This document shows positions 47,572-60,468 of a stretch of 64,000 nt of DNA, piece by piece. The position numbers and the translations under genes are program-made. The DNA is taken from contig NMRA01000211.1 of assembly GCA_002633005.1 (NCBI GenBank), positions 1-64,000 of the forward strand, written 5' to 3'. This DNA comes from Phoronis australis (Eukaryota; Phoronida; Phoronidae). Below the pieces are notes generated by a model. It ran no database searches, was not told the DNA's origin, and was given only the letters and a program-made list of their open reading frames with translations. Each line of letters starts with the position of its first letter. Position 1 is the first letter of the stretch.

Positions 47572-47700
47572 CAGTGGCGGATCCACGTTTCAGCAAGAGA
47601 GGTTTAGGATTCCCGCAAAGGTCGAATCCGAGGCGCGTGGCGCCGAGCGGGGGGTGGGGGGAGGTCGGGAGCTGGGTAACCCCCCTCCCGTGTAAGATAA
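47572..47700 (+). repeat. CAGTGGCGGATC-family repeat, one end
   Basis: CAGTGGCGGATCCACG at 47572 matches the inverted terminus of the 5-bp-TSD family, followed by the same type of G-rich interior (GGTGGGGGGAGGTCGGGAG). The other end could not be located. Confidence 0.55.
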
Positions 47701-49178
47701 CTTTTTGTTTTTGTTGCCAAACAGTGAAATTTCCATGCATCCTGGTTCGTTTCTGGCACTTAACATGCCCCTGAAGTTTTTCTTAAGATAATTAAAAGCC
47801 CTTCTCGATTTCGTCACATGAACGTTGCTCATAAGTTTCGTGAAACCATATTTGTGTACATCTGGGTATGAGTCACACCACCAGCAAAAAATTTTTGTTG
47901 GAACATCTGCTTACACGCACCTTTTTAGCATACGAAAAAGTGTGGTGTGTATACAGGGGTTTAGACAACTACCAAATATTCAAGAGCATAAGGAGCACCG
48001 ACGAGGCATAAAAACTTGCATATCCGATGAGCGCAACAGCCTCAAGCTGTTTAAGAACGAACAAGATGTACCGCTGACAGGCTCAAGGCCGAAACCAATG
48101 AGAACTAGGATTCATCTTTAAATCATATAAATGATAGTATGTTTATTCGATCTGTAAACAACAAATTACAAAACATTAGAAACTAATTAATCTAAATAGC
48201 AATTACTTGTCAAACGCTATTTATAATTCCGATATCAACGTTAATTACCGTCATAACATTCCTAACTCATTATTTTGGTAAATTTAAATACATTACTGAT
48301 CTAATTTCCATGATAGCTGCATCATATTCAAACATACTTGTATTAAACTATTTAAACTTTCGTTATTTCTTATTCACGCTATTTTTCATAATAGTCAAAC
48401 ATATTTCTGAGCTTTCTATTTGACAATAGTTCTAAATAAACCTTATTTTACTTAAAAATTACAATACGAATAATAGTAAATAACTACTTACTTCTGTGGA
48501 GGAATCAAAGTCCTGCTACATCGGTTTTAACTTCATAAACTGCTTAACTACGTCTTAACCCGTTTACATCTCCGTTCTGAACTGCTGTAAAATGCCTTCT
48601 CATTCAGAATTTATATGATTCTAACCCTATGACTAATCTATTCACCTTCCATGAATTTACTTGCCCTTACCAAATTTGTCACCGAATTCTCTTGTCAATG
48701 AATAGCTGTAGTACGAACATGGCCATATTTAAAAGTTATTTCTAGGAATATATCCAATTGTACATAGAACTCACTACAACAGCTGAACGGAACTATATAA
48801 CTATATGAGTAACACTATTGCATAGTAAGCCATGTTTCCTAAAGTCATCAACCCACACACTGCACTCGTCCCATCAGCTGTAGTCACATGTCCGATTCTA
48901 ACGTAAACATAAACACAACACAAGACCTGTGCTGTTAGTCCGGAAATAAACATGTGTTCTGTCTCGTTACGAGAAAAACTGGCGAACGATGGTGCTCTCA
49001 GCTCATAGTCTATTATTAAAAGCGACAAAAACAATTAAGTATCGCTTTATTAAGCTGAATCACGTTGACAACAATTGAAAAACGTCAAATGTATCAGGAA
49101 ACAAATCATCTGAAAACAGTTTCACGAAACCAAAACACTCTGTAGGCCTACACCGTGGTGAAAAGATATACAGGAGCA
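47701..49178. other. AT-rich, no gene recognised
   Basis: The block 48120-48500 is especially AT-rich. No exon or repeat unit is supportable. Confidence 0.4.
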
Positions 49179-49455
49179 GTTCGCAGAGGGACCAGATGTA
49201 CACTGAGAGTACACAAAAACTCTGGCCTGGTCCGTCACGAGACCAAAAGTACACCTGTGGTTGTTATCCCTATAAAAATAGTCGATCTGTCGCGGGACCC
49301 AACAGTACTGGCTGAGATAAATAGTTTTACAAAGCACACTTTGGTAAAAAACATCACAAGTCTAGTTCGCCGAGGGATCAGAAGTACACTGAAACTCGAT
49401 ATCTACACAAATCAAACTAACCTGGTATGTCGCGAGACCTAAAGCGTACTTTGCA
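49179..49455 (+). repeat. Degenerate array of a GTCGCGGGACCxAAAGTACAC motif
   Basis: Five diverged occurrences of a motif of about 26 bp (GTTCGCAGAGGGACC, GTCCGTCACGAGACC, GTCGCGGGACC, GTTCGCCGAGGGATC, GTCGCGAGACC, each followed within a few bases by AGTAC or GTAC) start near 49179, 49230, 49289, 49375 and 49436. The spacing is irregular (roughly 50-90 bp). The + frame through it is open for 95 codons, which may be accidental. Confidence 0.55.
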
Positions 49456-50268
49456 AAAAGTTTTGAATTGAAAACTTCTCTCTAGACACATTTTAATCCC
49501 CAGTGGATGCTCATACGTGTAGTTCATACATCTGGTGGTCAACTGCTGCGAGAGGTTATCTATGAAGGGTTTTCGCACCGTTCTGTAGTACTCACTGGAA
49601 GAAACAAGTATTGAGTACAGATTTAAAGTGGATTGGAACGTGAAAAATTGTATAAAATAAGAAAGTAAATGTTACTCATCTTGCATGAAACCTGTATCAT
49701 ATCGTGGCGTACAAGTTTTTTTGAAGGTTTCGTAAATATAGTGAGTTTTAGATGAGTTTGGACTATTTTTCTTTACGTTTGAAAGTTGACCAAAAAGACA
49801 CGCCTTCGTGCTCGTCAAGTCCGACATTACAGTCCCAAAATGCATTGCGGTGCCTTATTTGGAAATGGCCTGATGACCTCAGAGAGGTGAAAGGTCGCCG
49901 AAAGCAAAACAGTGATGGCTGGTTTCGAAAGCACATCGACACCTCGATTGACTCAAAGAAGTCCCATTTCTGAAGTTAGTCATCGATTTATTTGGTTTCT
50001 ATGCTCTCCCAAGTATGATCTAATATACTTTTTGCCTAGGATTTTATTTATGTGCATTTCAAACGGAAAACGTTCTATTCATGTCTTATCGTTTAACTTG
50101 AAAATAGTCTGGCTTACCGATCGGCCTACGGTCAACATCGTAGACTATGTTGTGTATAATCAATAACATTTTGCTAAAAACATTTCAATGCATCGTGACT
50201 GTACGTAGGATTTATAACTAAAATGTATTTCGGGTAATTGTTAATTGTTACTACGTGATGATTGCGTA
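49456..50268. other. No gene recognised
   Basis: Nothing supportable. Confidence 0.4.
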
Positions 50269-50485
50269 CAGGACAAGGGCCCCCCATGACTGGTGCAAGC
50301 AAAAATTACACAGCAACAGCATGAAGCGTGAGAAAATATCGAGCCCAACGGTAGAATTCCGGAACACCAGGTTCGTATCGCCAACCCCCACAACATTCGA
50401 GCCACCTGTGCATACAATCGAGCTTTGCCCATTTCTCCGAGGTGTCATGTTGGGCCCCCCTTGTGGTATCCTAGATCCGCCACTG
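50269..50485. mobile_element. 5-bp-TSD MITE, copy D (217 bp)
   Basis: Flanked by GCGTA on both sides (50264-50268 and 50486-50490). The right end is TATCCTAGATCCGCCACTG, as in copies A and B. The left end starts CAGGACAAGGGCCC, which looks like the normal terminus with an internal loss of about 15 bp. Non-coding. Confidence 0.82.
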
Positions 50486-50490
50486 GCGTA

Positions 50491-52765
50491 TTCACTGTTT
50501 AGTAAGTGGCCGAGTAGTGCAAGTGCAGTTAGCTAAATCCTCAGCTGTTAGTGGTGGAAGAAAATGTAATCTGAATTTCTCTGAACTTTCTTGTTTACCG
50601 ATCAAAAAATCCCCCAAAAATTCTGCCCCAGGGTTTTCTTGAATTCTGGGGCCAAATGCACCCAGTTGGCCCAAAGTACATGTAGTCAATGCATTTTAGG
50701 GTTCAAATGGCCAAGTGCAATGACTTGACCAACTTACTAATTATATTAAAATTATGCCTTAGTAATCACACTGTTATTTACAGTAATTCTAACCAATTAC
50801 AAGGTGCTTCACAGCGAAATTTTAAATAAAACTTTAAAATTGGGAATTTTAACTTTCTAATGCTAAATTTTGGTATCTTTTCTAACCTAAAACACAGTTT
50901 ATCTCCTAATATCTCAAAAGCTGTTAACTCCAGTCATCTGATAATTTACATTGCCGTTACATGGAAAGATGTGATGATGATAAGTCACAGACACATATGT
51001 TCCAAGGACTGGTGGTAAATATATTGACCTAATTGTTCACCCAGTAATAGTTTGCAATATGCATCATAATGAACATTCAGTCACAACAGCATTCAAAAAG
51101 TTTTATTTTATCGAGCATCATCATGATCCAAATAATTTTGCTTTTTTCAAAGTATGTTACACATTTTCACTGACTACATGTATAACTACAAGCACTTCGC
51201 AATTTAGGGATTTGCACAAATCTGTGGTTTGCAATCAACTTCTGTTTTATTGAGCTGACCTCCACTTTTACATCTGACTACAATGAAGCATCAATGATGT
51301 GTGGACTCATGGAAGGATACAAAGTTACATAATGCACGAAATAAGAGGTCATTCCACTTGATCAACATAACTGTGTTTAGAAATAAAAAGACAGAATCAA
51401 TCCACACACCTTTCGACAAATGGAATGATAAACTGCACTTCCAGCAAATTTGTCCCACTAAAACATCAGAAATTGCAGCAACATTAATTGAAAATAGTTT
51501 TATTTCTACTGTCCATGGAGCATCTAATTATCATTCCAGAGGAGAAAATAATAGAACATCTAGGTACTTTCAAAGTTCATAACATTATTCATTGGCTACA
51601 ACATCAGCCGTTGCACAGTTTCAATTGCACAGAACTTGTCTAACACTTCACCTGTGGCTAGAGAACAAAGAACTGTCAAAAGTAGCATGTTATTGCACCA
51701 ACAATTGTAGGAGGTACTGAAAGTCAAGGCTTTGTCGCACTGGCTGAGCATAGAACAGACATTACGTTGTGCGTTTTGTTTGAATGGACTTAATATGGGC
51801 ATACAGTCACGATTAATAAAGTGGTGAACTCGAACCAGTGTTCAGTCTACCATTGCATCAAAATATTAGAACAGATCGGTGACAACCTGCGTCCACCTAT
51901 CCATGGGGTAAAACGTGAAAAGAGCTTAGACTAACAGACTCGGGCTGAGAACTCACTAATGGAATGCTCTCAGAAACAGAATTTTTTCACACATTACCAG
52001 TCCTGTTTGAAGCATTTGCTTTGGTTTGGAAATTACTCCCAATGTTAGGCATGGCTTTTGATAAACTTTGAGACTATATGAAATTTAAAAGGCCTGTTTA
52101 TTTCCATAGGATATGTGGGAGAGCCATGAAAACAAGGAGAGGTGAAAGTGTAAGAGGAGGTAGAGGAAGTAAATGGAAGTCAGTCGCTACAGCTACTCTA
52201 GGTCCAGCTTCAGTGACCCCAGCTCATCGTGGTCTGCAAGGTTATGCATCTTATCAAGATGACGTACAGATACTTTATCATGAATAGCAAACACGTGAAA
52301 AAACAACTCAAAAATTCTAGTTCAGAGAATAATTTATGACTTGTAAATATATAGAATATCCAATATTTAACCTTCTATGTCATTTTACATCTTGAAAAAA
52401 TAAGGAGCCATCATATTTTACACAGATTGTCATGTGGTTATCATTTGTCTAATGATGCAAAATAAGATGTGACATCAACTTTTGAATAAAGTTCCAGTTT
52501 TTTCTAGTAGTGAGCTGAGCTTGTAGCTAAGTGAATTATAAGAATACAAGATGGGATAAATATCTCTTTTCCATAATTAGTGAAAAATCTCCTAATTTTC
52601 ACTGAGAGAAGAGTAAATGCAATGACCAAATGAGCAAGTGCGACACATTTCGGAGAAGGAGGTAGAGAGTGTTGAACCTTTAACAGAAGAAATCCGAACA
52701 TCACTCATTCTTTGCAAGACGCGCTGATGAGATTTGAAAGGGAAAGGAGGGTGTCATAAAAACAA
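50491..52765. other. 2.3 kb, possible 3' part of the minus-strand transposase, unreadable
   Basis: If the relic at 52766-56868 once had a catalytic domain it should lie here on the minus strand. I see only a short MCRTCSFGHC stretch near 52630 (-) that might be a zinc knuckle, and no catalytic motif. The + frame at 51301-51582 has no recognisable domain. Confidence 0.35.
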
Positions 52766-55700
52766 TAAATTTGCTATCGTCCACGGCTGAGTGTGCACCA
52801 GCTGCATCATGAATTCTGTGGACACCACTGAAACCTGTAGACAACGTGTCATCATAGTCTCCATAGCGGTACATATTGATGCTATCTCCTGCAACTTCCT
52901 CCCCACCAAACTCTTCATCTCCAAATCCAACATCGCTAATATCCACATCATCAAGGATACTTTCTGGACTGCAACAAGAGAAAGCGTGATGATCTTGCCC
53001 TTTAGAATTTCAAAAACGACACAACACCTAGCTCCCGTAACGCACTTGAAGGACTACTAAGTAACAGGGCTCGCATTATGTGCACTGGCGAACAGTTAAA
53101 TACAGTTCGTTCAGAATTTAAATGTTTTATACATATGGCGTTTGATGATGCCTTACGATGCCTTCTTTAGTCATGTTGCAAGACCTAATGGTTAGTACTG
53201 TGAAAGGATTTCTGTCCTGTCAGGGCTTCCAACCTGAGATTCATTGCTGTCCATGCACTGAGCTATTATGACCAATCGTCAGTAGAAGATATATTTCAAT
53301 AAATACATTAACATTGTCAGCACTGAACAATAATGATGTATTTTTATTAAAAATTGGATAACTCATAATTTAAATGTGAACACAATGGTTATGTTGCACT
53401 TACAGTTATCGTCCAGGTCATCGCATGCTAGGTCCTCAGAAACATCAATCAATAGCCTGTAATATAGAGAGTCAAAAATGTTCGAGTGTTTCTCTTTTAA
53501 AGCATTAGTCAGTTTGTATTTATTGGATTTCACCAAATATCGCCTAACCACGATTAAGTTATGATAAAAAAAACAATCCATGTACTGCATGGTCTCTATA
53601 TTTAGAACTCAGAAAACAGATTTAGGAAATTCTATCCAGAACACACACTTATGACCTGATGTCACAAATTTCATGGATTGTCTATGCTACAGATAAAAAC
53701 TCCTCAAAATCCCAACGTTGCCTTTGAATATAAACTTTTAAATTATACAGCAATCAACTTCAAAAAAGAAAAAAGGTCTAATTCGGTGCAAAGACATGTA
53801 TGTGCAAATGCAATCAGTGAATTCAACTCTACCCACACTGTATTCAAATAAGTTGGGAATACCAATGTGTCACATTAAAAACACAAATATGACAAGATTA
53901 GTTGCAAAATGACCTATAAAACCATACCTAATAGGTGCTATTTAGTCAAAAGGGTCACCAAAACTCCTGCCCATCTCCATTTTGATGTATTTACTTTTAG
54001 TTACATATTTGCAAATCACAAATATATACAGTGCATGTAAAAAAAGTATGCAAAATTCAGTCATGCTTAGGAGAGAAAACTGTGCACACCATTCCTGACC
54101 ATACCAGACATGTAGAAAAATCCATTTTATTGGAATATACCATGCAAAATATATGCACAAATATTTCACAATTCAATCATCAGTTAGAACACTAAATAGT
54201 TTGTTGTCAAGATAATTCATGAGCACTAACTAGTTCTCTCAAATTTTAAAGATCAGGGGCATGTTCCAACAGAACTGACTTAGCTAAGACAATTTTCAAC
54301 TTTTAGTAAATTTTAAAATAAAGTTAAATTTGTCTCAAAACCAATTCAAGAAAGTGTTTGACATAAGTTTTGTCTTAACTTACCAAAATTGGAACTTTCA
54401 AAGTTTGGAAGTTAAAGACAAATCTTAGACTTAAGTAAAAAATGATCTTGTCAATTTCTTGGAACCGGCTCTAGTACTTTCACATCACCTTTTAATGAAT
54501 GACCTGGATACAAACGTCAAGGCTTCGTCGTCACAGACAGAATCAATTGCGTCGATTCCAGAAAGCTCAAGCCCACTGAAAATATACCATTGCCATAATC
54601 ACATTTAGGTGATAAAGAAAGTTACCACGAGTTCAACATTTGTCAGCAATTAATCGAGGGTGCCAGGCAGTCATACGAACAGACTTTGAGTCATAAGCAC
54701 AAAACACTGCATCATTTGGAAGAACGCTTCATTTATACATACAAAGCACAACATGATGTGTACAAACGGACAGTCATGCACACAAAATTACTAATCAGAT
54801 ATACAAATAACATGTAAGAACATAGTTCTTCTACAGATACATTTTACGTTGCCATTTTGCTTAGTGCCAGACTCCTTGGGAAAACGAATGATGACCACCA
54901 TCACTAGAAAATGTTTACGTAATTATGTGATATTACTTCATACCCCTGTTTTTTTGTTTTATCCGTTTCTTTCAAGTTAGTTTACATGCATGAATTTTTG
55001 TTCATACATTTGATATGGTTTGTATCTACGATTCAAGTGTTATTATGGATAATGGCTCGTACATATGAATCGAAGTTTGCATGTTTGATTGCCTTGTTCT
55101 AGTTAAACAGGGTTATTTCAATTGGTACAGTTTAGAAGCTCATAACTGTGGGAGACATGGTCAAATAAGCCTACGGCTTTTACATTTTCACTCTTGACAT
55201 CCCAAGGCTTAATGAGTGCAAGCTCAGAAATATTTCTAACAATGGCAAGCTGGAATGATTTGATTTAAATTAGTAACCCTCACAAAAAACTGACTTGGAG
55301 TTTTCAACAAATGCAATTTTCCATGTCATGTATTGTTGTAGACACGAACACTAGTAGCTGAAGATGTACACAATATGCTTTCACTGAAAAAATAATTTCT
55401 AGAATACCTTTGAACAAACTGGGGAGTTGCAGGTGTTGCTGATACGGCTTTAGGTTCTGACTCTGTGGAGACTTGTCTAGACATTGTTGAAAATCTTTCA
55501 CTTTGTGCCACTTCATACCTACAGTGCAAAAATGAAATTACAATAACCTAGTTATTAACTACAGGTACAGATGTCAAAGCATACAGGTGGTACAATTCGC
55601 CGCCATAATAACAACCAAACTACATGAATAACCATCACAAAAAATGCGAGTGCAATTCATTACTAAATTTCTTCTTGCGAATTGGAATTTGTTACCAAAA

Positions 55701-56868
55701 TTATGCTCAGTTAATGTATTTTTGAATTTTGAAAATTGATCGAATTGTGCCACATTGATTAAACCATCAAAGTCATGCTGCCTTAAGTACCTTTATAACA
55801 TAGACATGGTAACCTTAGGAGGCTGTCAATGTCTTTAATTCCTTCCAACTTGAACAAATACTTTGGTAATCAAGATTTCTTTCTGATTCGTTTCTTTGTT
55901 CATCTACAATATCATTTTGCACAGGTATGAGTGGTACAACCCTTGCGGCCAAGTTTCAAGCACTAGCACACTCTGGTGATCACCAGTGTAGTGCTTTAAT
56001 GATTGATTTACTCCGTCATGGAGGTCGATCTCAATGTGATTTCAAAACGCTACAGCAATGATTCAATTAATCAATACAGAATTGGGCCAGTTTCCCAAAA
56101 ATGGTCAGTCCATGATTTTGTTACCGTAACGAAGGACAGAAAATTGACTCCTAATGCCCGTTCGTATTTGACCGAGCTGGGAAGAGTTTAAGACATTACC
56201 ATACCCCTATGGTATCCCCCTATCTGCAAAAGTTCGTTGCAGCAACATGACTTTGATGGTTTAATCAATGTGGCACAATTCGCCAAAAAACTTCCAACTG
56301 GTGGAGGGCCTATTGGTCAGTTGAGATGGTGGTACTATCTCAAAGTAATAATGCTTTGCAATTTCTCTTAGTGTTTCAAGAATTATCAACTGCAAACAAC
56401 TAAACAAGTCGTCAATATAAGTAGGTCATAGGCCTAGCCACAAGTATAGGCTTAGCCGCTTAGCTAAATGTCAACAGACTGAGACAATGCAACTCGGTGA
56501 ATTTTATGTCTGACAGTTTAACTTTCACACTCTTCACTTTCTCAGTGAGTTCTCGGACCATTACTTTATTGGATCGAGGTGATTTTAATAAGCTGGGGCC
56601 GCGCAATGTTCCGATAACTACCGAAGTATGCAGGGCCGAACAAGTACATGAACTTACCTTTCGCATGATCAAGCTATCGTTTGGCCAGCTCGGAATTAGT
56701 GACGGATAGCTCACTTCTATAAGATTCCCAGCGGCAGTGCTCTGTACCCAAATAAATTCGTCGTTTATTAACTTTCAGCTGCAAGACTTGCCTTCTTTTC
56801 TTTCTAACTGAGTCGGTTAGCTTAGACGAAAGCTCCATTTTCTTGCCCAGCTTTCCACTGTCCGACAT
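52766..56868 (-). pseudogene. Kolobok-like transposase relic, multi-exon
   Basis: Exons read on the minus strand: 56868-56658, 55518-55408, 54575-54504, 53456-53404 and 52968 to about 52766, each bounded by AG and GT. Exon 1 starts MSDSGKLGKKMELSSKL, later NKRRIYLGTEHCRWESYRSE and ELAKR; a TAG at 56674-56676 then interrupts what should be an LLDHAK-like motif. In Kolobok-type proteins an RVYLG..F.RW...R segment followed by a LLDH motif is typical near the N-terminus. Exons 3-4 are acidic (LELSGIDAIDSVCDDEAL; LLIDVSEDLACDDLDDN), and exon 5 continues ILDDVDISDVGFGDEEFGG and ends DDSKFIVF, the phrase before the zinc-knuckle region. Phases between exons 1-2 and 4-5 do not match, so at least one indel is present besides the stop. 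No THAP exon was found upstream. Confidence 0.65.
55741..56345. repeat. Inverted pair of dispersed repeat family 2
   Basis: A perfect 37-bp inverted repeat (CGAATTGTGCCACATTGATT and 17 more bases) lies at 55741-55777 and 56246-56282. The outer/inner flanks match the repeat at 5680-5900 in opposite orientations, so this is two inverted copies or one palindromic element. It sits in the first intron of the minus-strand transposase relic. Confidence 0.8.
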
Positions 56869-57544
56869 CTTGTCTTGTATTGTCTTGCAAAACTGTGTTA
56901 GCACCGTTCTCTGACACGTAGTGTAAATGAATAATAGTCCACTGCAGATCAGCATGATCAAATCTCAAGTAATGGTCCAATCATGAAGAATCGTAGAGGT
57001 AGGCACAAAATACACGGCGCGATGTATAAAGCACATTGGGTGGCAAAGTATTCACTCCACAACACTCTTGACACTGAATCAGCTGTTCGTGTGTCGAATG
57101 ACTGAGCGCATACGCGCATTTATAACAAGTGAAAGGAAGATAGGCAGGTATAGGTGGTTACCACACAAGCTTTTATTCGTACTTCTTTCAAAAACCATGA
57201 ATTGGGTCATTTTTTCTGGAAATTCCTTCTCAGGGGGAAGTGAATAACTTTTTAGTAAAGGTTGAAGGAAGGTACTTTGGTTAGGGATCGTTTAAAACGT
57301 ATTTTTCACGAGTTTTCGCGGTCCATGCCACTTTAACTACGCACTACGTGAAATAAGATTTTGGATATGAAGCAGATAGATTCAAGTGGAAATACAAACC
57401 AGAATCAGTTTCTGTGCGCTCTTAGGCCCTCTGCTGTACTGGGTAAATTTGGCATGTCCAAAAATATTTTCTATTTCGTTTCCATTGTACACAAGCATAA
57501 AAAACCGACATTATTACAAACTGTGTATAATTATAACTTATTAC
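56869..57544. other. No gene recognised
   Basis: Region upstream of the minus-strand transposase relic; no promoter or TIR that I can define. Confidence 0.35.
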
Positions 57545-57839
57545 CTGGGTGTTTCTCCGGGAACGTTGGTTCTATCTTTCTGTTGTCTAGACTGCCGAGG
57601 AATCTGTACATCGGATCCAATGGTTTGCTGCTCTTGGAACCATTCTACCCAGACATCTTCCACGTTTGTTCGTTTGTTCCCAACGCTTGCACTTCGTCAA
57701 CTGCTGTGTCAATGAGCTTGTACGCCTCTACATTGTCAGCATCTTGTTTCGCTACTCAGTTGGCAATAAGCCCCCTGAGATAACCAAGTCCATTCAAAAC
57801 ACTTACAGCATGCGCAACTAAATTCGATCCGTCCATCAT
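57545..57839 (-). pseudogene. hAT-type transposase fragment, frameshifted
   Basis: Minus-strand reading from 57839 gives MMDGSNLVAHAVSVLNGLGY, a stop, then VAKQDADNVEAYKLIDTAVD, then after a frame slip EDVWVEWFQEQQTIGSD and QIPRQSRQQKDRTNVPGETP, ending at a GTAATA donor. Family knowledge: hAT transposases of the P52rIPK/ZMYM type have a helical segment with WY..A..L..., followed by PR.c.RQ.hR.NvP...P, just before the C-terminal dimerisation part. The DDE triad is not present in this fragment, so only this piece is recognisable. Confidence 0.6.
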
Positions 57840-58566
57840 GGACTACTTCAAACCTTGACGATGTATCCCAGGACCCATTTGCATCTCTTGCAATTTTCGA
57901 AATAAACGTCCCAATGACTAAACGCTTGAAACCCGAAGTACTAACATCAAATAAATGCCCATGGGCATAGACGTTTCTTCGGGTGGGCCTTTCTGCGGAA
58001 ATTCCCAGTATATAAAACGGCAGTGGTGTTTATTGCAGGTAGAAAGACGGTAGGTGTTGACGTCGGCATTAGGGCTCCTTAGGAGGCCCGTTGAACATCG
58101 CAAGACTCCCTCAAGACTTTGTTGTGAAAATACAGCCTCCCCGCAATTTCTGGTACTGTATACTGTTCGAGAATGCGGTCACTTTGTCAATGTGAGTGCC
58201 CCCTTGGTCATTCCTTGTATACACATAACTTGTTAGAGTGCATCTTCAAACAGACTCGCAACCAGACCACGGGGCAGGCCACAATAGCAATTCTTCGCCG
58301 GGAAAACGAGTTTTTTTCAAGTATTACATGTACATGTACACTGTATGATATTGCGCAAGACAACTTTACTAAACATCAGTCAAATTCGAGTTACAAACAT
58401 GTGGGGTGTAATAGGATGACATGGCATGACAGATGAGGTAAAAAAGGTTGCACGTCAATTCGCCTGAATATCAGGATTGCTGCACCACAGTATTTCCCCT
58501 AATCAAATCAAAACATATCTTAAAGAAACTAGTTATCTAAATAAATCAGCTATAGTGTTGCTCTTT
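57840..58566. other. No gene recognised
   Basis: Possibly more of the hAT relic on the minus strand, but not readable. Confidence 0.35.
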
Positions 58567-58896
58567 CAGTGGAGGATCCATCTAAAATGCTTGACTACTT
58601 CAGAAGTGTCGTCGGAAGCGCGCGCACAATTGTTCTCCGGGGTTTTGCCGACAAGCCACGAAGACTCGAAACGCGTTGATTTTCATAACAGCAATTCACA
58701 ATGCAAAAAAAATTAGTTTCAGAGTTAACCCCGCCACTCCCCCATTTTTTTCCAAGTTGGTTTACTTGGGGTTTACACACGCTGGCGGTGCCGTTTTTGT
58801 TTTGCTGAAGACGTTTTTGTTATTTTTTTTCTAATTTTTGGGTTCTGGCCGAGGGGGGACTTAAAACCCCTGAATCCTCCCGTAGATCCGCCACTG
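58567..58896. mobile_element. CAGTGG(A/C)GGATC-family MITE, probable copy E
   Basis: Starts CAGTGGAGGATCCATC and ends GTAGATCCGCCACTG. The 5-bp flanks (TCTTT and ACAAG) do not match, so this may be two element ends that do not belong together. Confidence 0.5.
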
Positions 58897-60458
58897 ACAA
58901 GTGAGTTGAAATGTGAATGTCTATACCTAAGCATAAAAGTCTAACCCTACGACCATAGTAAGCTACATATTTTGTAGATAGCATTGAGAGAGTTCCCAAA
59001 AATAGTGCGGTGTAAATGCATTAAACTCGGCCAAGAAACAAAACAGCAGAAATTTGAGATTTGTTATTCTGCTATTTTGGTTTTAATTGCAAGCACATTA
59101 CGGTAGAGGGGAAGGCATTTTCAAATTTTGAACTGAAGGTGATCGTCAAAAATCCAAATATGTTGTTCATCCAGTGTCCACTTTGATTGTGGATTGGTGG
59201 ATTGATATGAATGCCTGTACACGTTTGAATGTTTTTGTTCTTTTAAATTCAGTACACGCTGACGGTAAGTTCATTATAGGAAGTCATCCGTCGTGCTAAA
59301 AAAACAGACATTCAACTACCCTGTTTTCTTGCACTGCTTAAATGACGAGTGCTTCGAGCTTTAATTAGTTAGCCCAGCCAGCACGCAGGTATCACGCAGT
59401 GGCACGCGCTTTAGAATTGGTCGATGTATCCTCGGCAGTCATGGTTAGCTTTACAACACCGTGAAAAAATGGCGGACTGTGAACGATTTTTAGCCTTGTC
59501 ATGCAAGTGGCGTTGCAGCAACTATTTCGTTTTCTGCAGTGATGTTTAATAGCCGCGTGCTCGAAGCACATACATGTACAATAAACACATATCTGACCAA
59601 TTTAACCGATGTGTTATTCATACTGTATGAATACAGGACACTATCGGAAACAAAAGTCATCGACAGTAGAAAGATGCATTCTGAAAAGTCACAATGACAA
59701 TTTCTAGGCTTCACATTTCCTGAGAATAAATTTTAAGCACCGATTTGTTTGTACAACAGACCACATTTACATGGGTCCATCAATCGTGCCAGTTTGGTTG
59801 CGTAAAGTGCTGCCTGTTGAGAATTCGACCAGCCAATCAGAAACGCCGATATAAAAAAATTACCTAGTGCAGCAGGCGCTACTCCGTCCACAGCGGTTTG
59901 CCCAAGATTACTTGATATGCAAAGTTCTGTGTTGTTTACCACAAGCCGCAACTGGCTTAAGACTCAAGAACCATGTTATTAATTCTCAAGAGTTCCCGTG
60001 TCACCTGACCGGAGACAAGGGGTATCAATCGGACCCGAAGAGGTCAAAGTCAAGATACTCCTGACCAGACGCCCCAAAAGTGGGATGATTGGGTTAGAGA
60101 GGCCTCCCACTCTAGAGCCACTGATCAATCACCCGAGAACAGAGAATGGTTCCAACAAGGTTTTCGGCATCTCATATCGTTCGAAACAACAACGGCTGCT
60201 GAAGACAAAAAAAACCCTCTTCCCAAACCCGATTCCGCAAAGTTTAGTCTGAGTAAACCCAGTCCATGTGTTGCCGCGTGGAGGCACTGCACGAGTCTTG
60301 TTGTGGGAGAAGCTATGTATTGACAGTCGGAACTGAACAGCGGCGGAAGCTGAAAGCAGAGCACTAAGCAGAGCTAAATACTACTAACTACACTACCACA
60401 CTAGACGCTAAGCGCCACAACCTGTGGTCGAAACCTCCAACACCCCCCCCCCCCTTAC
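58897..60458. other. No gene recognised
   Basis: No supportable exon. A poly-C run begins at about 60443, just before the gap. Confidence 0.4.
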
Positions 60459-60468
60459 NNNNNNNNNN
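60459..60468. other. 10-N assembly gap in poly-C
   Basis: The gap is flanked on both sides by the same A, poly-C, TTAC string, so the two sides probably overlap in reality. GTAGATCCGCCACTG follows at about 60493, another right end of the CAGTGGCGGATC family. Confidence 0.9.

Noticed and set aside
57361-57783. 140-codon open frame on the + strand
   Set aside because: It overlaps antisense with the hAT-like fragment on the minus strand and shows no domain. Probably a shadow.
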